From positions 186,001 through 250,000 of the forward strand of contig JAXGME010000002.1 of the NCBI GenBank assembly GCA_040768845.1: a stretch of 64,000 nucleotides of DNA, given 5' to 3'. The notes beneath the pieces are model-generated. The model was given only the letters and a program-made list of their open reading frames with translations, ran no database searches and had not been told where the DNA came from. The DNA comes from JAEZHK01 sp040768845 (GTDB taxonomy: Bacteria; Bacillota; Clostridia; Christensenellales; Aristaeellaceae). Positions 48,501 through 61,266 of this stretch are shown piece after piece. Made by a program: the position numbers and the translations under genes. The stretch's first letter is position 1, and each line of letters starts with the position of its first letter.

Positions 48501-50855
48501 CTAATTCATTTCAAAATCCTTTTCGGAAAGCCGGGGGTAGATCTCCGCCAGGGGGGAGAGATCCTTGACGGGGTTTGGGTCGAGCATCAGCTCCGTCAGG
48601 TTTTCGAGGCCGCTCAGGGGCTTCACGGATTTGATCTTGTTGCCGCCCACGTTCAGGCTGGTCAGGCTGGTCAGCCCGGACAGGGGCTTCAGGTCCTGAA
48701 TGGCGTTGCCGAAGGCCCGCAGGTACCGCAGCTGCGTCAGCCCGGACAGCTTGCCCAGGTCCTTGATTTTGTGGAAGGCGATGTCCAGCCTTTGCAGGTT
48801 GATGAAGTACTCGATGCCGCCCAGCTTCGCGATCTGGGTGCCCTTGGGGAACTCTTCCTGCCACTCGTTGCCGATATAAAGCTCCGTCACCGCCGCCGCG
48901 TCCCCGGCGGTGATGGGCCCTTCGGGCTTGCCCATGACCTCCCGGATCCGCTTTTCCAGCACCTTGTCGGCAAATTGAATGGCCTTGTCGGGATCTTCAG
49001 GCGCGCGCAGCCCGGCCTTGTCAGGGCCGCCCTCCGCTTCCGCCCGGGCGGTTTCCATGGGTTTTTCGGGGTCAAAGTCCCGGTCCTTCAAGCCCCGGGC
49101 GATGTCCCTGAAGCCGCTGGCGTCGTCGGTCAGGTTCTGGCTGATTCTGAGAACGCTGAGATTCTCGAGGCCGTACAGCGGGCTGAAGTCCGCGATCCGG
49201 TTGCGGGACAAATCCAGGTACTCCAGCTGGACGAGCCCTTGAAGCGGGGAAACATCCGCGATCTGATCGCCGCTCAGCTCCAGCTGCAAAAGCCCCTTCA
49301 TGCCCGAAAGCGGGGTGAGGTCGCTCACCGGCGAATCGTCCACCGCCAGCACCCGAAGCCCAGGCAGGGCCGCCAGCGGGGAAAGGTCGCCGACCCCGGA
49401 GCCGAAGATCATCAGCCGCTCCAGGTTCACAAAGGCGCCCAGGCCGGAAAGATCGCCGACGGACTGCCACATTTTTTCAAATCCCAGCTGCAGCTCCGTG
49501 ATCCGGTAGGCGTCCCGGCGGGTGATGGGCCTGTCCCGCACCCCGGTGGCCATGCGCAGGATGGCTTCCAGCGCGGGATCGGAAACGGTGATCGGTTCGT
49601 CGGGGACATCCGCCGGAACACGCATCAGGTTGGTGTCCTCCAGGGCCGGCATCAGGCCCTCCAGCGGGGACTGGTCATTGCCCTGCCGGTCCATATAGAG
49701 GGTGCGCAATGATGTGAGTCCCGACAGCGGCGAGAGGCCGTCGATGGGATTGCTCTCCAAAAAGAGGCTGATCAGCGATGTCAGGCCCGCGAGGGGCGTA
49801 AGGTCGCGGACGCGGTTGTTGCGGAGATTGAGCCACTCCAGCCCGGTCAGACCTGCCAGCGGCGCAAGATCGGTCACCTGCTGGCCCTCCAGGTTGAGAG
49901 AAGTCAGGTTGACAAAGTCGCTGAGCGCGGAAATATCGGTGATGGGCCCGGCGGAATCCTCCCGCCGGTTCAGCTCCAGCTTCCGCACGGCATAGGCGTC
50001 CCGCAGGGTGATGGGCCGATCGGCAATGCCCAGGGCCGCCCGCAGCGCCCGTTCCAGGTTTTCGTCGCCAATGGGAAGCGGCTCCTCGGGGATGTCGAGC
50101 GCCAGAACGCTCAGCGCGTCAAAATCCTGCCCCACGAGGTTGGGCAGGATGCCCCGGATGGGGCCGTAATCCCGGACGGGGTTCCCCGCGATGTACAGCT
50201 CCGTCAGCGGAAGGTTCCGCAGGGGCTCCAGATCAGACACCAGGTTCCAGCTCACGTCCACGGCGGTCAGGCCGGATATCTGCGCCAGAAGGCCGATGTC
50301 GGCCAGTTCGCCGCCCGGGGCCTTGAAGACGATCAGCTTTTTCATCTCCGCCAGTTCCCGCGGCAGCGTCCGGCAGGCGCCGATGTTCAGCTCCGTCAGT
50401 TCCGTCAAACGCTCCAGAAAGGGCAGGTCCCGAAACCCGCCGTCAAAGGCCAGGTTGTCAAGGCCGGTGAGCGCCCCCAGGGGGCTCAGGTCGTCAATGG
50501 GGTTGCCGTCCAGCCACAACCCCCGCAGGCGGGACAGTTTTGCGAGAGGGGCGATGTCGTGGATGGCGTTGAAGGAGAGGTACAACCCCTCCAGGTTGAC
50601 GAAGGCTTCCAGGCCATCCAGGCTCTCAATCTTGGCATCCTCCGACGCGTCCGGCAGGACCCCGGCGTCCAGCCATGTCAGCGCGGCGGCATCCTCCGGG
50701 GTGATGGGCCCCTCGGGCTTAGCGATGGCCTCCCGCACCTTCTGTTCCAGCACGGCATCGGAAAGGGCAATCCCCTCCCCCGCTTGGGCCAGGGCGGGCC
50801 AGGCCATTTCCAGGCACAGCAGGCATGCGAGCGCGAATCCCAGCGTTTTCTTCAT
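48501..50855 (-). CDS. Secreted leucine-rich-repeat protein with four repeated LRR modules
   Basis: 784 residues from the ATG at 50855 (GGGAGGG upstream; a longer frame to 51134 is not credible). Signal peptide 1-24 (cleavage after ALA). Then four modules, each beginning with a cap like VLEQKVREAIAKPEGPIT-x-DA and continuing with 21- to 23-residue leucine-rich repeats of the internalin type (for example NLEGLYLSFNAIHDIAPLAKL). The four caps contain ITPEDA, ITLRDA, ITRRDA and ITAGDA. No sorting signal or membrane anchor is seen at the C-terminus, so it is released or bound to a partner. The matching module in the nearby kinase suggests it is that partner. Confidence 0.87.
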   Translation of the reverse strand: MKKTLGFALACLLCLEMAWPALAQAGEGIALSDAVLEQKVREAIAKPEGPITPEDAAALTWLDAGVLPDASEDAKIESLDGLEAFVNLEGLYLSFNAIHDIAPLAKLSRLRGLWLDGNPIDDLSPLGALTGLDNLAFDGGFRDLPFLERLTELTELNIGACRTLPRELAEMKKLIVFKAPGGELADIGLLAQISGLTAVDVSWNLVSDLEPLRNLPLTELYIAGNPVRDYGPIRGILPNLVGQDFDALSVLALDIPEEPLPIGDENLERALRAALGIADRPITLRDAYAVRKLELNRREDSAGPITDISALSDFVNLTSLNLEGQQVTDLAPLAGLTGLEWLNLRNNRVRDLTPLAGLTSLISLFLESNPIDGLSPLSGLTSLRTLYMDRQGNDQSPLEGLMPALEDTNLMRVPADVPDEPITVSDPALEAILRMATGVRDRPITRRDAYRITELQLGFEKMWQSVGDLSGLGAFVNLERLMIFGSGVGDLSPLAALPGLRVLAVDDSPVSDLTPLSGMKGLLQLELSGDQIADVSPLQGLVQLEYLDLSRNRIADFSPLYGLENLSVLRISQNLTDDASGFRDIARGLKDRDFDPEKPMETARAEAEGGPDKAGLRAPEDPDKAIQFADKVLEKRIREVMGKPEGPITAGDAAAVTELYIGNEWQEEFPKGTQIAKLGGIEYFINLQRLDIAFHKIKDLGKLSGLTQLRYLRAFGNAIQDLKPLSGLTSLTSLNVGGNKIKSVKPLSGLENLTELMLDPNPVKDLSPLAEIYPRLSEKDFEMN

Positions 50856-50976
50856 TCGAGTGTTCCCTCCCCCGCATCGTTCCACAGACCATACTACCGT
50901 CATTTTCTGTCGGATGGGGATGCAGCCTGCATTCATGCCCGGCCCGCCGCGGCCCTCGGATCTCCGGACGGCGCGC

Positions 50977-51852
50977 TCATCCCCGCGGCTTTCGCCCGCC
51001 CTGAATCGAAACCACGGCTCCAAACACGACGAAGATGGCAACGATCTGCAGGGCGCTGAACGAGCGCCCGAAAACGACATGGTCCAGCAGCGCGATCTCG
51101 ACGAGCAGCAGATTGTTGATGCCGCTGCTTTCAAAGGCCGTCAGGGCGGCTTGGCTCCTGGTCCACAGATAAAACCCCAGGGCTCCGCTGATGCCGCCCA
51201 AATATGCCAAAATAATCAGCAGTTTTCCGGTCACCACGGGCATGCCTTCGACCAGAAGGCCCGCCGACAGCAGCACCACCGCCCCCACAAACATCGGCCG
51301 GGCGACCAGGGTCCTGGCGTCAATCCGCATTGTGGTCAGAAGGCGGCGGTTGAGCGTCATATTGAGCGCGTATCCCACGGAGGAGAGAAGCATGAAAACC
51401 AACCCGGGGATTGAAACCGCTCCGGAGTCCCATGGAGCGCTGTACAGTATAATGCCCGCTACCAAAAGCAGCATTTTCACAAGGTCTCCCCCGGTCTGAT
51501 TCTCCCGAAGCCATACCCTGTCCACCAGCATCACAAAGATCGTGTTCCCGACGCTGAGGAACATGGAGGACTGCGTCGGCGTCAGGTAGGACTGTCCGAC
51601 ATACTGCAACCCCTGGGCGACGGCGTATCCGAGCAGGCCGAGCAGTACGATCAGCCAGAAAGATACGGCGGGGCCCTCCTTTTTCTTCCGGCCCACCCCC
51701 AGGCAGAACAAAAGGAGAGACGCCAGGAGGTACCGCAGGCCCGAAAGGGTCAAAGGCCCGATGCCGCCCTGAAACGCCAGCTTGTTCAGGATGTACGAGC
51801 CCGCCCACAGAAATGTCGTGACGACCGCCATGATCAGGGCGTTTCGCTTCAT
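50977..51852 (-). CDS. DMT superfamily (EamA) transporter
   Basis: 291 residues from the ATG at 51852 with AAAGGA upstream; the longer frame is not supported. Ten hydrophobic helices in two EamA repeats: ALIMAVVTTFLWAGSYILNKL and IGPLTLSGLRYLLASLLLF in the first half, GLVFMLLSSVGYALNMTLNRRL and GISGALGFYLWTRSQAALTAF in the second. Family members export amino acids or other metabolites. It is a single gene upstream (in the minus direction) of the LRR gene; a 121-bp gap separates them and no operon link is evident. Confidence 0.88.
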   Translation of the reverse strand: MKRNALIMAVVTTFLWAGSYILNKLAFQGGIGPLTLSGLRYLLASLLLFCLGVGRKKKEGPAVSFWLIVLLGLLGYAVAQGLQYVGQSYLTPTQSSMFLSVGNTIFVMLVDRVWLRENQTGGDLVKMLLLVAGIILYSAPWDSGAVSIPGLVFMLLSSVGYALNMTLNRRLLTTMRIDARTLVARPMFVGAVVLLSAGLLVEGMPVVTGKLLIILAYLGGISGALGFYLWTRSQAALTAFESSGINNLLLVEIALLDHVVFGRSFSALQIVAIFVVFGAVVSIQGGRKPRG

Positions 51853-52092
51853 ATCCGCAATCCTTTCGGTTGGAGAGGCGGTTTTCGCGCCGGGTACCGC
51901 AAGGACATCCTGCGCGGGCGCTTTCTTTCCGCCGTGGAAGCCGCCCGCCATTCAAATACAATACCATATGCATGATCAAACGGCAACCTCCCGAGGGGTT
52001 TTATCCCCGCGGCGCCGCAGCGCCGGCGCGCGATCGCGCGAAAGCTCGACAAAAGCGCCAGCGGCCGGTGTTTCAGAGCGCAATCGCAGATA

Positions 52093-52124
52093 CGCAAAGA
52101 GGCCCGCCGCAGGCGGCGGGCCTC
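52093..52124 (-). terminator. Likely terminator of the rRNA operon
   Basis: 12-bp GC stem (52099-52110 with 52113-52124) followed on the minus strand by TCTTTG, 91 bases after the tRNA-Asn. The remaining stretch 51853-52092 between the DMT gene and this stem holds nothing I can identify. Confidence 0.65.
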
Positions 52125-52214
52125 AGACCATCAACAAACATCCACTCTTCAGTTCCCTTGGAATGTGGCTGTTTTTTGATGCCCTGAACCTTCCGAAGAA
52201 GGTTGTAAAATACG

Positions 52215-52289
<75 letters not shown>

Positions 52290-52337
52290 ATAAGGGGATG
52301 TTGGAGACTTTGAGGGTCTCCAACATCTTAGTGGAAT

Positions 52338-52450
52338 CCGGCGGCGACCTACTCTCCCGGGCCGTGTCCAGCCAAGTACCATCAGCGCGTGGAGGCTTAA
52401 CTTCTGTGTTCGGTATGGGAACAGGTGGAACCCTCCAGCCATAGCCACCG
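52338..52450 (-). rRNA. rrf: 5S ribosomal RNA
   Basis: About 113 bases. The two ends (CGGTGGCTAT and GTCGCCGCCG on the minus strand) pair to form helix I, and the internal GGGAACAGG/CCGAACAC-like and TTAAGCCTCCACG segments are typical of 5S. Ends are good to a few bases. Confidence 0.92.
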
Positions 52451-52491
52451 GAAATCGTATGACATTTTCAGGGGGCGTCTTTACGCCCTTC

Positions 52492-52516
52492 GCATCCTGA
52501 AAACCGCACAGGAAAA
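52492..52516 (-). other. 23S processing stem (distal arm)
   Basis: This stretch pairs with 55741-55766 upstream of 23S over about 26 bases; the three non-identical positions become G-U pairs in the transcript. It is the RNase III type stem that brings the two ends of pre-23S together. Confidence 0.75.
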
Positions 52517-52585
52517 GTGACCTCGCCCGGGCCTTTACGCCCCGGCTCCAAAGCCGCGCTTGCGCGCATGAGCATTCAGAACTTC

Positions 52586-55638
<3,053 letters not shown>

Positions 55639-55783
55639 TCGCCGCACGCCGCCTTCCGGCCCCGTGCCGCTCCGATCTCGGCCTGGCCCACGTTGTAGAT
55701 CCGTGTGCCCACCGCTTTCGTTGTTCTCTTGCTCGCTTTGCTTTCCCTGTGCAGTTTTCAAGATGCGCATGCCCATCCGGGCG

Positions 55784-55860
55784 TGGTGGGCTGAAGTGGA
55801 CTCGAACCACCGACCTCACGCTTATCAGGCGTGTGCTCTAACCAGCTGAGCTATCAGCCC
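55784..55860 (-). tRNA. tRNA-Ile (anticodon GAT)
   Basis: Minus strand GGGCTGATAGCTCAGCTGG start, anticodon loop CTGATAA, T-loop GTTCGAGTC and encoded CCA (55784-55786). Lies in the 16S-23S spacer, nearer 23S. Confidence 0.95.
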
Positions 55861-55863
55861 TTG

Positions 55864-55939
55864 TGGTGGAGATAAGCGGGCTCGAACCGCTGACCTCATG
55901 CTTGCAAAGCACGCGCTCTCCCAACTGAGCTATACCCCC
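55864..55939 (-). tRNA. tRNA-Ala (anticodon TGC)
   Basis: Minus strand GGGGGTATAGCTCAGTTGG start, anticodon loop TTTGCAA, GTTCGAGCC T-loop and encoded CCA (55864-55866). Lies three bases before tRNA-Ile, nearer 16S. Confidence 0.95.
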
Positions 55940-55972
55940 ACAAGAATGAGGCGATCCGAAACGCGATCCCTC

Positions 55973-55985
55973 AAAACGATACAGC
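55973..55985 (-). other. 16S processing stem (distal arm)
   Basis: Perfectly complementary over 13 bases to 57881-57893 on the other side of 16S, with partial pairing beyond. It is the RNase III type stem of pre-16S rRNA. Confidence 0.75.
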
Positions 55986-56159
55986 TTGCGAGAGATTCCG
56001 GCTTGCGCCGGTTCAGTCCGATCCTTTGCGTCCGGCTTGCGCCTTCCGCCGGATGTCTTTGCATCCTTCTTCTGTCGTTCTTCTTCGCTCGGCTTGCGCC
56101 TCGCGTTTCCGAACGATCGACCTGGGATATGATCTCGTGTTTCAGAAATCATGTCTCCC

Positions 56160-57788
<1,629 letters not shown>

Positions 57789-57950
57789 AATCCTTTTTCT
57801 CGGTGCTTCATGCCCGCCAAGGCACCCCACACCAAGCCTTTAACTCTTCAGAATCTGACTGTTCTTTCTCTCTCGCTCTCGCTGTATCGTTTTCAAGAAT
57901 CGCTCTGCACGCCTTTCCGCGACTGCCGCCCGTTTTTCGCGTGCCTGATT

Positions 57951-57979
57951 ATATTATCACGAGGATGCCCGTTTGTCAA
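57951..57979 (-). promoter_or_regulatory. rRNA operon promoter
   Basis: Minus strand TTGACA (57974-57979), 17 bp, TAATAT (57951-57956). The leader to 16S is about 155 bases and contains the proximal arm of the processing stem (57881-57893). The stretch 57980-58226 has no other feature I can support. Confidence 0.85.
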
Positions 57980-58226
57980 CCACTTCATACGCCGCGTCGA
58001 AACCCGCCGTTCGTTCGACAAATTGATCTGTTTCTGACACAATTCTGATAATACTTGCACTTCCCCATGCGCCCGCATCGGCATATCCGTACCTTTTTTA
58101 ATTTCCGCCCGTTATCGTCCGTATTGTCAGCGGTTTTCCGGCATTTGGCGCTGCGTTAAGTGTCCGAAAACTTCAGCGCGCATAGCGGCGGGCGGGCCGC
58201 CCATAGAATAATCGGGAGGTGTGGAA

Positions 58227-59432
58227 GTGCGCAAACTGGCATATGCTCTGGCCTGGGCGGCGCTGATTGCGCTGATCGCGGCCTGGCCCCTTCTATCCGA
58301 AGCGCTCCCCGCGACCAACGACGGCGCCGCCGCCCGCATCGGCGGCGGCTGGGCGGGGGTTTTGCGCCTTTGGGTGTGCGACGAGATGTGGTCGCCGGGC
58401 GGCGGAAGCTTTGTACCCTGGCTCAACACCTGCATCAGCCGATTTGAGCGGCGCAACCCGGGGGTGTACGTACAGGTCTTAAGCGTGCCGCTGACGGTCC
58501 TTCAGGCTTTTTCCGGCGGGGACTTCAATCCGCCCGACATGCTGCTTTTGGCTCCGGGCATGCTGGAGCGCGGCGACGGCCTGCTGGCATTTTCGCCGGG
58601 CGCGGCGATCTACGAAAATCTTCGGGACGCCGGCGAGGGCTACGCCTCGGCGGTGGCGCTGGGGGGCTACGGCTGGGCGCTGAATCGCGCGCACCTTTCC
58701 GAAGCCCCGCTGAACTGGTCCGCGCTGGGCGACGGACCAAAGGAAAAGAAGGAATCGCGCGCCTTCGCCTGGATGGACGCGCCGGCGGACAAACCCTTTG
58801 TTTCCTATTCTTATGCGTTTCTTTCGCTGATGGCGGAGCGGGAGATTTCTGAAGAAGCGCGGGAGCCCGCAAAGGCCGGCGAGGGGCTGAACCTGGGCCT
58901 TGACGACGAAGACGCCGAATCCACGCCGGTGCCGCGACGAACCCGGCGGATTGCCGTCACGCCGCCCGCCGCGCTTCCGGCAGACTTTCGGACGCGCGCG
59001 GGCATCCTTACCGATTTTGCTTCGGGCCGGACGGCGGCCGCGCTGGTGTCCCTTCGGGACATGGGGCGATTGGAGGCGCTCTCCGGCGCCGGCCGGGCGC
59101 CCGACTGGACGCTGGAACCGGCGCCGGCCACGGATCAGGTGGCCTTTCTCGCCATCGTGGACCTGCCCAGGCAGGACCTCGAGGCGCGTCAGGCGCTTTC
59201 GAAAAAGCTGGTCGAACACTTGCTGGGCGACGAATCGCAAAAGGCGCTTTCAAAGATCCGCGCCTTTCGCACGCTGCCCGGCGAGTCCATGTACGCATCC
59301 CGGGCCGGCTTCGCCCAGCTCGAGCGGGCGATTGCCGACGGAGTCCGCGTGCCGTCCGTCTTTGACGCGGACTTCCGCGAACTGGCCCGGCGCGCTGCGG
59401 ATGATCTGGTCACGCGTGCCGGCGGCACCTGA
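58227..59432 (+). CDS. Orphan extracellular solute-binding-like protein
   Basis: 401 residues from a GTG at 58227 with GGAGGT six bases upstream. One N-terminal hydrophobic segment (about 3-26) that may be a signal or an anchor. The region LRLWVCDEMWSPGGGSFVPWL, ISRFERRNPGVYVQV, and PPDMLLLAPGML resembles family 1 solute-binding proteins; an acidic, low-complexity insert (about 205-245) interrupts the fold. There are no permease or ATPase genes nearby. It may have a sensing or structural job. Its 3' end overlaps the convergent Cys-Pro gene by 23 bases. Confidence 0.65.
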   Translation: MRKLAYALAWAALIALIAAWPLLSEALPATNDGAAARIGGGWAGVLRLWVCDEMWSPGGGSFVPWLNTCISRFERRNPGVYVQVLSVPLTVLQAFSGGDFNPPDMLLLAPGMLERGDGLLAFSPGAAIYENLRDAGEGYASAVALGGYGWALNRAHLSEAPLNWSALGDGPKEKKESRAFAWMDAPADKPFVSYSYAFLSLMAEREISEEAREPAKAGEGLNLGLDDEDAESTPVPRRTRRIAVTPPAALPADFRTRAGILTDFASGRTAAALVSLRDMGRLEALSGAGRAPDWTLEPAPATDQVAFLAIVDLPRQDLEARQALSKKLVEHLLGDESQKALSKIRAFRTLPGESMYASRAGFAQLERAIADGVRVPSVFDADFRELARRAADDLVTRAGGT

Positions 59433-59826
59433 CCCATTCGCCGTTGGCCAGGCACATCCGCGGGCGGCGGACCAGCACGATCTGATTGCCGCATCCGTCC
59501 TCCCACAGCACGCAGGCTTCGCCGCCGCTCCAGTCCGCATCGCAGGCGGGACGGCGGCAGGGTTCGCAGGGGCGGGGCGGACAGGGCGGCGGACAGGGCG
59601 GCGGACAGGGCGGCGGACAGGGCGGCGGACAGGGCGGCGGACAGGGCTCAGGCCGGCAGCAGGGATTCGGGCGCGGCGGCGAGGGGCGGCGGCAGGGGGC
59701 GCACCGGCCGTCGTCCGCCCAGGGCGGATCGGGCCAGGCCGGCGGGGCGGGCCGCCTCGGATCGGGGCAGGGCGACGGGCAGGCGTTTTTGCACCGCTGC
59801 CAATCAATCTGTGGGTAGAGCCACAT
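59410..59826 (-). CDS. Cys/Pro-repeat protein of unknown function
   Basis: 138 residues from the ATG at 59826, with GAAAGG nine bases upstream. Short N-terminus (MWLYPQIDWQRC), then a Pro- and Cys-rich stretch with (CPPP) units and PCxPCR motifs, then a compact C-terminal part (GEACVLWEDGCGNQIVLVRR ... CLANGEWVRC) with several more cysteines. About one residue in eight is Cys. I do not recognise a family; spore-coat-like or metal-binding roles are possible guesses. Coding is supported by a good ribosome site and by periodic third-base use, but the call is not certain. Confidence 0.6.
   Translation of the reverse strand: MWLYPQIDWQRCKNACPSPCPDPRRPAPPAWPDPPWADDGRCAPCRRPSPPRPNPCCRPEPCPPPCPPPCPPPCPPPCPPPCPPRPCEPCRRPACDADWSGGEACVLWEDGCGNQIVLVRRPRMCLANGEWVRCRRHA
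59581..59646. repeat. 12-bp tandem repeat inside the Cys-Pro gene
   Basis: Unit ACAGGGCGGCGG occurs five times in exact register plus a half unit (starts at 59581, 59593, 59605, 59617, 59629, 59641). On the minus strand each unit encodes Cys-Pro-Pro-Pro. Copy number is likely to vary between strains. Confidence 0.9.
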
Positions 59827-59882
59827 ACGCATCATCCTTTCACCGCGCGGTGCGCGGCTATGCCATCCTACGCAAATGCCGC

Positions 59883-59911
59883 TTGACAGGTTCCGCGCCA
59901 TCCTATAAAAT
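59883..59911 (+). promoter_or_regulatory. Promoter of the glycine cleavage operon
   Basis: TTGACA (59883-59888), 17 bp, TAAAAT (59906-59911). The start of transcription near 59918 lies just before the riboswitch. Confidence 0.8.
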
Positions 59912-59929
59912 GGGAGCAACTGAATAGGG

Positions 59930-60094
59930 TCGGAGGACGATCCCGGGAGAGACCGCGCCGCGGCGCCGAAGGGGAAAGACGCTAAAACTCTCAGGCAAAA
60001 GGACCGGGGTCTGACGGCACTCTGTAAAGTCGAGCGATCGACACCGAAGAAGCAATCCCGATAGCCGGGAGAATCTTTCAGGTATCTGGACAGA
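59930..60094 (+). ncRNA. Tandem glycine riboswitch
   Basis: First aptamer: GGGAGAGACC, GCCGAAGGGG, and CTCTCAGGCAAAAGGACC (59989-60006). Second aptamer (60019-60095): ACTCTG, ACACCGAAGAAGCAA, and CTTTCAGGTATCTGGACAGAG. CTCTG at 60020-60024 pairs with CAGAG at 60091-60095, whose last base is also the first base of the terminator stem (60095-60117). So ligand-bound aptamer 2 should prevent the terminator and switch the gcv genes on when glycine is plentiful. Confidence 0.93.
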
Positions 60095-60123
60095 GGCGCA
60101 CCTTTTTATGGTGCGCCTTTTTT
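60095..60123 (+). terminator. Riboswitch-controlled terminator
   Basis: GGCGCACC (60095-60102), loop, GGTGCGCC (60110-60117), then TTTTTT. It is the expression platform of the glycine riboswitch. Confidence 0.92.
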
Positions 60124-60144
60124 ATTGGGATCGGAGGGATGAAC

Positions 60145-61230
60145 ATGGAGCTTAAAACGCCGCTTTACGACCTGCACGTGGCGGCCGGCGGCAGGATGGT
60201 GCCCTTCGCGGGGTACATGATGCCGGTGCAGTACCCGACGGGCGTGATCCAGGAGCACATGGCGGTCCGGCAGAAGATGGGCCTGTTTGACGTCTCCCAC
60301 ATGGGCGAGGTGCGCTTTGAGGGCCCCGACGCGCTCAAAAACCTCAACCGCCTGATGACCAACGACTTTTCCGGCATGGCCGTGGGACAGGTGCGCTATT
60401 CGCCGATGCTGAACGATGCCGGCGGCATTTTGGACGATCTCATCGTCTACCGCCTGGCGGAGGAGAAGTACCTGGCGGTCGTCAACGCTTCCAACCGCGA
60501 AAAGGACGTGCTGTGGATGAAGGCCCACCGCTTTGGCGACTGCTCGGTGTCCGACGTGTCCGACGACATTGCGCAGTTGGCGCTGCAGGGGCCGGGGGCG
60601 AAGGCGCTGATCGCGTCGCTGACCCCCGCAGGGGAGATCCCGCAGAAGTATTACTGGTTTACCGAGCGCGCCGACGTGGGCGGCATGGACTGCCTGCTCT
60701 CCCGCACCGGCTACACGGGCGAATTCGGCTACGAACTGTACGTGCGCCCCGAGGACGCGCCGGCGCTTTGGATGCTGCTGCTGGAAAAGGGCCGGGAGGC
60801 CGGGCTGATCCCCTGCGGCCTGGGCGCCCGGGATACGCTCCGCCTTGAGGCCGCGATGCCGCTCTACGGCCACGAGATGGACGAGTGCGTCTCGCCGCTG
60901 GAGACGGGCCTTGACTGGGCGGTGAAGGCAGACGGCCACGATTTTATCGGCCGCGAGGCCATGCTTGAAAAGGGCGCGCCCCGGATGCGCGTCGGCCTTA
61001 AAGCCGCCGGCAAGGGCATTTTGCGGGAGCATCAGACGGTCTTCCGGGACGGCAGACCCGTCGGGCAGACCACGAGCGGCACCTTTTTGCCCCATGTGGG
61101 CGCCGCCTGCGCGATGGCGCTGGTGGAGCGGGGCAGCCTGAAGCCGGACGACCGGGTGGAAGTGGATGTCCGCGGGCGGATGGTGGCCGCGGACGTCGTA
61201 CCGCTGCCCTTTTACAACCGCGCGAAATAG
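60145..61230 (+). CDS. gcvT: Aminomethyltransferase (glycine cleavage T protein)
   Basis: 361 residues from the ATG at 60145, six bases after GGAGGG; the ATG at 60139 lies too close to the site. LKTPLYDLHVAAGGRMVPFAGY at the start, VRQKMGLFDVSHMGEV, RTGYTGEFGYELYV and LGARDTLRLEAAMPLYGHEMDE are GcvT signatures. It releases ammonia from the lipoyl-bound aminomethyl group and transfers the carbon to tetrahydrofolate. First gene after the riboswitch. Confidence 0.96.
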   Translation: MELKTPLYDLHVAAGGRMVPFAGYMMPVQYPTGVIQEHMAVRQKMGLFDVSHMGEVRFEGPDALKNLNRLMTNDFSGMAVGQVRYSPMLNDAGGILDDLIVYRLAEEKYLAVVNASNREKDVLWMKAHRFGDCSVSDVSDDIAQLALQGPGAKALIASLTPAGEIPQKYYWFTERADVGGMDCLLSRTGYTGEFGYELYVRPEDAPALWMLLLEKGREAGLIPCGLGARDTLRLEAAMPLYGHEMDECVSPLETGLDWAVKADGHDFIGREAMLEKGAPRMRVGLKAAGKGILREHQTVFRDGRPVGQTTSGTFLPHVGAACAMALVERGSLKPDDRVEVDVRGRMVAADVVPLPFYNRAK

Positions 61231-61266
61231 GCCCTTCCGGGCACACATTTTAAGGAGGTACCGGCC

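Noticed and set aside
59581..59646. CRISPR-like tandem repeat
   Set aside because: Units are 12 bp and directly adjacent with no spacers, and encode a Cys-Pro repeat.
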